55,823 nucleotides of DNA from assembly GCA_011374975.1 (NCBI GenBank), contig DRNU01000043.1, forward strand, positions 1-55,823. Direction: 5' to 3'. Every line of letters begins with the position of its first letter. Within the stretch, counting starts at the first letter, position 1. The notes under the pieces are model-generated. The model was not told where the DNA came from. It searched no databases and saw only the letters and a list, made by a program, of their open reading frames with translations. The DNA is from Gammaproteobacteria bacterium. GTDB taxonomy: Bacteria > Pseudomonadota > Gammaproteobacteria > DSM-19610. Below, one piece after another: positions 49,390 to 55,823 of the stretch. A program made the translations under genes and the position numbers.

Positions 49390-51467
49390 CCGTTGCCGTG
49401 GGTTTCTTTTTCGTCAGTAAAGCCGGCGACATACTCCCAGCCGGGATCGGGCTTGAAGCGGTCACCCAGTTTTTGTTCCAGGTTACGCAGGCGCTGTAAC
49501 AGGGTATCGGCGCCCATGGCTTCGATATAATACAGCGGCCCGCCACGGAACGGCGCGAAGCCGGTGCCGTAGACCATGCCGGCATCCAGGTGGTCCGCTT
49601 CCTCGATAACCTTCTCACGCAGGCAGGCGACGACTTCGTTGAGCATGCGCAGAATCATGCGGTCGCTGATGTCGGCGTGCGGGTGATAGCCCTTGGGCAG
49701 TGCCGGTTTGACGGCCTTGCCTTTCTTGTACTGATAGAAGCCGGCGCCGCTCTTGCGCCCCAGCCGGCCCTGGTTGACCAGGTCGCGCAGGCGTTGCGGT
49801 ACCGGGGTGTTGAGGTGCTTGCCCAGGTTCTCGGCCACGTGCAGGCAGATGTCGAGCCCGACCGTATCGGCCAGTTCGATGGGCCCCATGGGCATGCCGA
49901 ACTCCAGTGCCTGGCGGTCGATCTCGGCCGGCGGGATACCTTCGTTCTCCAGCTCCACTGCTTCCAGCAGGTAGGGCATCAGCACGCGGTTGACCAGGAA
50001 GCCCGGGGTGCTGGTCACCGGCAGCGGCAGGCGGTCGATCTTGCGCGTGAAGGCAATAGCCTTTGCCACTACCTCGCTGTCGGTCTCATCGTCGCGCACG
50101 ATTTCGACCAGCTGCATCTTGGCCACCGGATTGAAGAAGTGGATGCCGACCAGGCATGCCGGGTCGTCGAGTACATCGCGCAGTTCCGCCAGCGGGATGC
50201 TGGAGGTGTTGGTGGCCAGTATCGCGCCCTTGCGCATGCGCGGTTCCAGTTCCCGGTACAGGCTGCGTTTCACCTCGGCATCTTCGAAAATGGCCTCGAT
50301 GACCACGTCCGCCTGTTCCACGCCCAGCCCCTTGTGGTCCGGCATCAGGCGATCCATGGCTTCCTGTATCGGGCGCGGGCGTTTCAGGCGGCGCTTGAAC
50401 AGGGTGTGGGCGCGTTTGATGGCGGGTGCGATGCGTTCCGGTGACTGGTCGGAGAGTGTGACCTGCATGCCGCGTAGTGCGCACCAGGCGGCGATGTCGC
50501 CGCCCATGATGCCGGCGCCGACGACATGGATGCATTTCGGTTTGAAATCCGTGCCGCGCCCCAGCGCCTTGAGCTGTTCCTGCAGCAGGAACACCCGGAT
50601 CAGGTTCTGCGCGGTCGGCCCGGTGATCAGGTTGGCGACCGACTCGGCCTCGGCGTGCATCATGTCGCGTTCGTTGTCGGCATGCTGTTGCCAGAGATCG
50701 ATCAGCGCGTAGGGCGCCGGGTAATGATCCTTGCGCGCTTTCTTGCTCACCTGGTGGCGGAACACACGCGCCAGTACCGGGCGTACCCAGGCATGGTTGC
50801 TGAGCGCCTGCAGCTTGCTGGGGCGGTGCGGGAACGGCGGGTCGAGGATCAGGGCGCGGGCCGCCGACTTCAGGTGCCGTTCAGGCACCGCGTGGTCGAC
50901 AATGCCCATGCGTTTTGCGGCGCGGCCGTCGACGCTGCGCCCGCTGAGCATCAAGTCCATGGCGTGCAGTGCGCCGACCAGGGGGGTCAGGCGTACCGAG
51001 CCGCCGAAACCGGGGTGGATGCCGAGCCGCACTTCCGGCAGTCCCAGACGCGTGCCGGGATCGTCGCGTGCCACGCGGTAACGGCAGGCCAGGGCCATTT
51101 CCAGGCCGCCGCCGAGGCAGAAGCCATGGATCAGGGCAACGCTCGGGAACGGCAGTGCCGCGAGCCGGTCGAACACGGCCTGGCCGCGCTGGATGGCGCT
51201 GACGGCCTCGTCGTGGTTGGCCAGTTGCGTGAACTCGCGCACATCGGCGCCGGCGATAAAGCCGTTGCGCTTGTCGGACAGGATCACCAGCCCGCGCGGT
51301 GCGCGCTCGACCAGCTCTAGCAGTTCCTCATAAAATGCTTCGAGTATAGCGGCAGACAGCACGTTGGTGCCGGTGCCCTGTTTATCGAAATGCAGCCAGG
51401 CGATGTTGTCGTCATCGATGACGGTGTAGAGGTCGCGTTTTTCGTTGGTTTCGCTTGCTGTATCCAT
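49386..51467 (-). CDS. Bifunctional enoyl-CoA hydratase / 3-hydroxyacyl-CoA dehydrogenase (FadJ-like)
   Basis: A 693-residue fusion that performs two beta-oxidation steps. The N-terminal crotonase domain has the oxyanion-hole elements AGADVREF and GFCLGGGLEMALACRYR. The NAD-binding domain begins VVGAGIMGGDIAAW near residue 320, followed by HFFNPVAKMQLVEIV and the C-terminal dehydrogenase repeats. The ATG at 51467 overlaps the thiolase stop by one base. The symbol is left open because FadB and FadJ types are hard to separate by eye. Confidence 0.92.
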   Translation of the reverse strand: MDTASETNEKRDLYTVIDDDNIAWLHFDKQGTGTNVLSAAILEAFYEELLELVERAPRGLVILSDKRNGFIAGADVREFTQLANHDEAVSAIQRGQAVFDRLAALPFPSVALIHGFCLGGGLEMALACRYRVARDDPGTRLGLPEVRLGIHPGFGGSVRLTPLVGALHAMDLMLSGRSVDGRAAKRMGIVDHAVPERHLKSAARALILDPPFPHRPSKLQALSNHAWVRPVLARVFRHQVSKKARKDHYPAPYALIDLWQQHADNERDMMHAEAESVANLITGPTAQNLIRVFLLQEQLKALGRGTDFKPKCIHVVGAGIMGGDIAAWCALRGMQVTLSDQSPERIAPAIKRAHTLFKRRLKRPRPIQEAMDRLMPDHKGLGVEQADVVIEAIFEDAEVKRSLYRELEPRMRKGAILATNTSSIPLAELRDVLDDPACLVGIHFFNPVAKMQLVEIVRDDETDSEVVAKAIAFTRKIDRLPLPVTSTPGFLVNRVLMPYLLEAVELENEGIPPAEIDRQALEFGMPMGPIELADTVGLDICLHVAENLGKHLNTPVPQRLRDLVNQGRLGRKSGAGFYQYKKGKAVKPALPKGYHPHADISDRMILRMLNEVVACLREKVIEEADHLDAGMVYGTGFAPFRGGPLYYIEAMGADTLLQRLRNLEQKLGDRFKPDPGWEYVAGFTDEKETHGNG

Positions 51468-52780
51468 CAGGCATTTTCCCTTTCCAGCAGCATGGCGCCG
51501 CCCTGGCCGCCGCCGATACACAGGCTGACTATGGCGCGCTTGCCGCCGGTACGCTGCAGTGTCTTCAGCGCATGCAGTGCGATACGCGCGCCGCTGGCGC
51601 CGACCGGGTGGCCGATGGAGACACCGCCGCCGTCGATATTCAGGCGTTCCTCGTCGATCGGGGCGAAGGGTTTTTCCAGCCCCAGTTCATCGCGGCAGTA
51701 GTCTTCGTCCTGCCAGGCGCTCAGGCAGGCCAGCACCTGGGTGGCGAAGGCCTCGTTGATTTCCCAGTTGTCGATGTCGCCGCTGTCGAAGTCGTGGCGT
51801 TTCAGGATCGGGGCGATGGCGTGTACCGGTCCCAGGCCCATCTGGCTGGGGTCCAGCGCGGCCCACTGGCTATCGACGACCCGGCCGAGTACCGGCAGGT
51901 CATATTTCTTTACGGCGTCTTCGGAAGCGAGTACCAGCCAGGCGGCGCCGTCGGTGATTTGTGCACTGTTGCCGGCGGTAACCTTGCCGAACGGCCGGTC
52001 GAACACCGGTTTCAGCTTCGCCAGCTTTTCCATGCTGCTGTCGGCGCGCAGGCCGTCGTCGGCCGGGTAATAGTGGCCCTTGTGGTCGTAGACGACCTCG
52101 ATTTCATCCAGGTGACCGTTTTGCTGCGCGTGATCCAGGCGCTGGTGGCTGCGTACGGCATAGCTGTCCATCAGTTCGCGGCTGATGCCGAAACGGTGTG
52201 CGAGAATTTCAGCCGTCTGGCCCATGTTGAGGCTGACGATGGGGTCGGTCAGGCCGCACAGCAGGCCGATGACCGGTTTGAGGAAGGCGGGCCGGAAAGC
52301 GGTCAGTGCCTTGAGTTTCGCCCCCGTGGTACGGGCGCCGCTGAAGCCGGCCAGCCAGTTGACCATGGCGGTGCTGAACAGTAACGGTGCATGGCTCATT
52401 GCCTCGGTACCGCCGGCCAGCACCAGTTCCGAGCGTCCGCTGGCGATGTCCTGTGCGGCACAGTCCAGTGCCTGCAGGCCGGAGGCGCAGTTGCGTTGCA
52501 CGGTCCAGGCCGGGACCCGGTCGCCGCAGCCCAGCCGCAGCGCGACCACGCGTGCAATATTGACTTCCTGGGGGCCGGGCATGACGCACCCCAGTATCAC
52601 CTGGTCGAAATCCTGCGGCGTGAACGGCTGGCGGTAGAGCAATGCGCGCCCGGCCTGGAATGCCAGGTCGGAGGCATGCAATGGGCCGGGTTTGCCGCGT
52701 GCGCGCAGGAACGGTGAACGGCTACCGTCTACGACGAAGACCGGCCGGCCTGTTGCGAGGGGGTTGGGTTGGGCTGCCAT
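51467..52780 (-). CDS. Acetyl-CoA acyltransferase (thiolase, FadI-like)
   Basis: The last step of beta-oxidation: thiolytic cleavage of 3-ketoacyl-CoA; 437 residues from the ATG at 52780, with GGAG upstream. The nucleophilic Cys is in QRNCASGLQA near residue 92, the His in GGGVSIGHPVGASG, and the second Cys in SLCIGGGQGGAM. At this length it is nearer FadI than FadA. The start lies inside the 3' end of the FadE-like gene (52-base overlap). Confidence 0.93.
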   Translation of the reverse strand: MAAQPNPLATGRPVFVVDGSRSPFLRARGKPGPLHASDLAFQAGRALLYRQPFTPQDFDQVILGCVMPGPQEVNIARVVALRLGCGDRVPAWTVQRNCASGLQALDCAAQDIASGRSELVLAGGTEAMSHAPLLFSTAMVNWLAGFSGARTTGAKLKALTAFRPAFLKPVIGLLCGLTDPIVSLNMGQTAEILAHRFGISRELMDSYAVRSHQRLDHAQQNGHLDEIEVVYDHKGHYYPADDGLRADSSMEKLAKLKPVFDRPFGKVTAGNSAQITDGAAWLVLASEDAVKKYDLPVLGRVVDSQWAALDPSQMGLGPVHAIAPILKRHDFDSGDIDNWEINEAFATQVLACLSAWQDEDYCRDELGLEKPFAPIDEERLNIDGGGVSIGHPVGASGARIALHALKTLQRTGGKRAIVSLCIGGGQGGAMLLERENA

Positions 52781-55209
52781 GAACTGTTCTTCTCCTTCTG
52801 CCAATAGTCAGCGGGGAACTCATCGACGCCGATGACCCGTTGTCTTGCCGCGGTGGCGGCACGTACCTGCGCCGCTTCGCGTTCATCGATCACGCCGGCC
52901 GAAACCGCTTCAACCAGGCAGTGCTCGGGATCTCCTGACGCAAGTTGACCACTGCGCATGGCTTTTCGCAAGTGCGAAAGTATCGGTTGTGCGCTGGTCT
53001 CTTTCTCGAAGGCATGTTCCAGCTGTGCGAGCGGTTCATGATCCTCACCCGGGATGTACAAACCCTCGGTAAGACGCTCGCGTGCGCTGCCCCAGCGCAG
53101 CACGACATTGGCAGCACGTTGCAGCAGTGCATCGTCGGGTGCGCGGTAGCTGGCGCCATAGGGGAACAGCAGCCATTTCAGCAGCCGGCCAAGGGCACGG
53201 CTGGGCAGGTTGTCGTACACTTCGAAGAGTCTTTGCTGTGCCGTGTAGAGGGCATCGCGCACCGCCCATTCCAGCAGCGGCCGGTCGGCCGGCTGGCGGC
53301 CCTGGTCGGCAAAGCGTTTCAGGGCGGCGGAGGCAATATATAACTGGCTCAGCACATCGCCAAGACGTGCGGACAGCGATTCCTTGCGTTTCAGCGCGCC
53401 ACCCAGCGTCAGCAGTGCGGCTTCGGCCGAGACCTCGAACATCGCGCTCAGGCGTGTCAGCTGGCGGTAGTAGCGGGCCTCTTCGCGCTCCACCGGCGCG
53501 CGCGCAAAGCGTGCCCCGGTCAGGCCGTGGAATATCGCACGGGCCACGTTGCTGGTGAGCAGTTTAATATGCCCGAACAGTGCATGGTCGAAGCTGTCCA
53601 GATCACGTTGCTGCGCACTTTCCATTTCCTTCAACAGCCAGGGGTGGCAGCGGATCGAACCCTGACCGAAGATAATCAGGCTGCGGGTGAGAATATTGGC
53701 GCCTTCCACGGTGATGCTGATCGGCATGCCCTGGTAGAAGCGCCCCAGGTAGTTGCTTGGCCCCATACAGATACCCCGGCCGCCGTGTATGTCCATGGCG
53801 TCGTCGATCACCTTGCGCCCGCGTTCGGTGAGGTGGTACTTGACGATGGCAGAAGCTACCGAGGGCTTCATGCCGCTGTCGACCGCCAGTGTGGTCAGGC
53901 CGCGCGCGGCATCCATGGCGTAGGCATTGCCGGCGATGCGGCCCAGCACTTCGGAAATGCCTTCGAACTTGCCGATCGGCGTCTTGAACTGTTTGCGCAC
54001 TGCGGCATAGGCCCCCGCGGTACGTGCCGCCAGCTTGCCGGCGCCGGTGCCCAGCGCGGGCAGTGAAATCGAGCGGCCGTCGGCGAGGCATTCCATCAGC
54101 ATGCTCCAGCCCTGGCCGATGCGTTGCTGGCCGCCGATGATCCAGTCCATGGGGATAAATACATCGTGCCCCCGGTTGGGACCGTTCATGAAGGCCTGGT
54201 TGAGCGGGAAATGACGGCTGCCAATCTCGATGCCGGGGGTGTCCGTGGGGATCAGCGCCAGCGTGATACCCAGCTCTTCTTCGCTGCCCAGCAAATGGTC
54301 GGGGTCGTACAGTTTGAATGCCAGGCCGAGCACGGTGGCGACAGGCCCGAGGGTGATATAGCGTTTTTCCCAGTTGAGACGGATGCCGAGACGCTCTTCG
54401 CCCTCGAACGGCTGGCGGCAGACTACGCCCCGGTCCGGCATGGCGGCGGCGTCACTGCCGGCTTCCGGCCCGGTGAGGGCGAAGCAGGGCACTTCCTCGC
54501 CGCGCGCGAGGCGTGGCAGGTAATAGTCTTTCTGTTCATCGGTGCCGTAATGCAGCAGTAATTGCGCCGGCCCGAGTGAGTTGGGGACCATGGCGGTGAC
54601 CGCCGCCGAAATGCTGCGGCTGGCGATTTTCAGTACCACGCAGGAATGGCCGTAGGCCGAGAACTCCATGCCGCCGTACTGCTTGGGGATGATCATGCCG
54701 AAGAAGCGTTCCCGCTTGAGGAAGTCCCACACCGGTTCAGACAGGTCATGCAGGTGTTCGGTGGTTTCCCAGTCGTCGATCATGCTGCACAGTTCGTTCA
54801 CCGGGCCGTCCATGAAGGCCTGTTCGTCTGCGCTCAGGCCGGGGCTGTCGAGTTCCAGCAGCTTGTTCCAGTCGGGCCGGCCGCTGAACAGGTCGGCTTC
54901 CCACCAGGTGCTGCCGGCTTCCAGTGCCTCGCGCTCGGTGTCCGATATGCCGGGCATCAGGCGCCGGTACAATTCCAGCATCGGCTGACTGATGACGCTG
55001 CGGCGCACTGCGGGTATGCCCAGTATCACGGCGGCAGGAATAAAGATCAGCCAGACCGGAGTCAGCACCCAGGCGCTCATGCCGTGCAGGCCGGGCCATG
55101 CGAGCAGGTACAGGGCGATACTGCCGGACCAGGCCCAGGCGGGTGCGCGCCATGCCGTGAGTGCCCAGAGGGCTGCGAGAACTGCCGTCAGTTCCAGAAG
55201 TGTGGCCAT
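52729..55209 (-). CDS. fadE: Acyl-CoA dehydrogenase (FadE-like)
   Basis: The first dehydrogenation of beta-oxidation; 826 residues, the long FadE form. Two or three N-terminal hydrophobic segments (about 5-70) suggest membrane attachment. The flavoprotein core includes CFALTGPEAGSDAA near 245 and DIHGGRGICMGPSNYLGR near 490. A C-terminal DUF1974-type extension follows. The tail of about 17 codons overlaps the thiolase gene. The ATG at 55209 is 18 bases after the upstream hydrolase gene. Confidence 0.94.
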   Translation of the reverse strand: MATLLELTAVLAALWALTAWRAPAWAWSGSIALYLLAWPGLHGMSAWVLTPVWLIFIPAAVILGIPAVRRSVISQPMLELYRRLMPGISDTEREALEAGSTWWEADLFSGRPDWNKLLELDSPGLSADEQAFMDGPVNELCSMIDDWETTEHLHDLSEPVWDFLKRERFFGMIIPKQYGGMEFSAYGHSCVVLKIASRSISAAVTAMVPNSLGPAQLLLHYGTDEQKDYYLPRLARGEEVPCFALTGPEAGSDAAAMPDRGVVCRQPFEGEERLGIRLNWEKRYITLGPVATVLGLAFKLYDPDHLLGSEEELGITLALIPTDTPGIEIGSRHFPLNQAFMNGPNRGHDVFIPMDWIIGGQQRIGQGWSMLMECLADGRSISLPALGTGAGKLAARTAGAYAAVRKQFKTPIGKFEGISEVLGRIAGNAYAMDAARGLTTLAVDSGMKPSVASAIVKYHLTERGRKVIDDAMDIHGGRGICMGPSNYLGRFYQGMPISITVEGANILTRSLIIFGQGSIRCHPWLLKEMESAQQRDLDSFDHALFGHIKLLTSNVARAIFHGLTGARFARAPVEREEARYYRQLTRLSAMFEVSAEAALLTLGGALKRKESLSARLGDVLSQLYIASAALKRFADQGRQPADRPLLEWAVRDALYTAQQRLFEVYDNLPSRALGRLLKWLLFPYGASYRAPDDALLQRAANVVLRWGSARERLTEGLYIPGEDHEPLAQLEHAFEKETSAQPILSHLRKAMRSGQLASGDPEHCLVEAVSAGVIDEREAAQVRAATAARQRVIGVDEFPADYWQKEKNSSWQPNPTPSQQAGRSSS

Positions 55210-55227
55210 TTAAGTGCTCCTGTCTGG

Positions 55228-55823
55228 TCAGGTGGTTTTTTCCACCGTTACCGGTTCGACTCCGGGATCATCGCCGGAGTTCTGTTGCTCTTCCTGCTGA
55301 TCATCATGAACCCGGTCGGCCTGTATGCCGGCCTGTGCCTCAGGTTGCATGGTGGGTACATAACATTCTCCGTCGGCATTACATACCCGGCCTTTCCGGT
55401 CCCACGGCAGTTCACGGTAAGTCGGCTGCTTGCCAAAATCCAGGTGCGGGCACTTGATGATGTCAAAGTAGGGTGAATAGTCAAAGTCGCGCGGCGTGAA
55501 CAACCTGGTGTTGCGCGGCACCATGCGCAGTGACCCGTCATGCCTTTCTTCCAGTACCGGCAGTACCGGGAATTTTACCGAGGAGAAAGCGGCCGCAATC
55601 ATCGATGAGCATACCGAGCGGGTCGGTGTCCCTGCGTTGCGTTCGAACAGGCTGGAGCGCCAGCGGCGCGGGATGATACTGTAGGGGAACAGGAAGCGCG
55701 CCAGGTCCAGTAACTGGCGCAGGTCATATTCGAAACCGAGATGGTGCAGGGCGAACTTCAGGATGTGCTGGGCGTCCTGGCGTGCCAGTCCGGTAGGACG
55801 GCACACACGCAGTGAGTCGTTAC
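55228..55823 (-). CDS. YiiX-type permuted papain-like cysteine hydrolase (N-terminus outside window)
   Basis: The C-terminal 198 residues of a gene that runs past the right edge. The pattern DSLRVCRPTGLARQDAQHILKFALHHLGFEYD, then RSVCSSMIAAAF with a likely catalytic cysteine and FTPRDFDYSPYFDIIK, resembles the 'lipo-like' YiiX/YebB family of permuted papain-fold (NlpC/P60-related) hydrolases. The histidine half of the site would lie outside the visible part. The C-terminal 40 residues are polar and probably disordered. Being 18 bases upstream of fadE on the same strand suggests cotranscription; a role in lipid or amide cleavage is inference only. Confidence 0.7.
   Translation of the reverse strand, partial: NDSLRVCRPTGLARQDAQHILKFALHHLGFEYDLRQLLDLARFLFPYSIIPRRWRSSLFERNAGTPTRSVCSSMIAAAFSSVKFPVLPVLEERHDGSLRMVPRNTRLFTPRDFDYSPYFDIIKCPHLDFGKQPTYRELPWDRKGRVCNADGECYVPTMQPEAQAGIQADRVHDDQQEEQQNSGDDPGVEPVTVEKTT

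Overview
The window is a GC-rich chromosomal segment of a flagellated gammaproteobacterium. The proteins resemble the Chromatiales/Ectothiorhodospiraceae side of that class, although the exact lineage cannot be fixed from sequence reading alone. The evidence is gene order. Positions 1750-10856 keep the enterobacterial purB/hflD/mnmA/nudJ/icd neighbourhood. Positions 10924-26241 keep cspD/clpS/clpA/infA/aat/trxB/ftsK/lolA/rarA/serS. Positions 34403-46776 keep yceD/rpmF/plsX/fabH/fabD/fabG/acpP/fabF/pabC/mltG/tmk/holB/tatD. No rRNA, tRNA, CRISPR array, prophage or intact insertion sequence was seen.

Layout. (1) 1-1643: 3' part of a membrane GGDEF-EAL protein, then a REP-like doublet. (2) 1750-8240, minus strand: purB, acnA, and the overlapping hflD, mnmA and nudJ genes; a near-perfect 38-bp inverted repeat sits between hflD and acnA. 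(3) 8558-10856, plus strand: a secreted protein of unknown function with a strong terminator, then icd. (4) 10924-17742: cspD, clpS-clpA, infA, and a minus-strand run of an acyltransferase, aat and bpt. Together clpS, clpA, aat and bpt form a complete bacterial N-degron module. A YcgR-like PilZ protein follows. (5) 17764-26241: trxB, ald, ftsK, lolA, rarA, crcB, a DUF190 gene and serS. (6) 26407-30927: a sigma-28-type promoter, a chemoreceptor and a GAF-PAS-GGDEF-EAL protein. (7) 30939-34195, minus strand: two-subunit pyruvate carboxylase. (8) 34403-46776, plus strand: the large fatty acid, folate, cell-wall and replication operon. (9) 46955-47575: a second sigma-28-type promoter and a PilZ protein. 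(10) 47572-55823, minus strand: a beta-oxidation operon (FadD-, FadJ-, FadI- and FadE-like) preceded by a partial papain-like hydrolase.

The functional themes beyond housekeeping are as follows. First, a scattered cyclic-di-GMP and motility circuit: two GGDEF/EAL proteins, one chemoreceptor, two c-di-GMP-binding-type PilZ proteins and one type IV pilus PilZ, with two of the units carrying FliA-like promoters. Second, the N-degron module. Third, several hairpins at gene junctions (rpmF/plsX, acpP/fabF, and the start of the GAF-PAS-GGDEF-EAL gene) that look suited to tuning expression within or between transcription units. Fourth, short palindromic repeats in four intergenic gaps. Nothing in the window is a clear large novel system. 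The best leads for undescribed biology are the secreted protein at 8558-9475, the inverted-repeat element at 5969-6058, the sigma-28 units and the junction hairpins.
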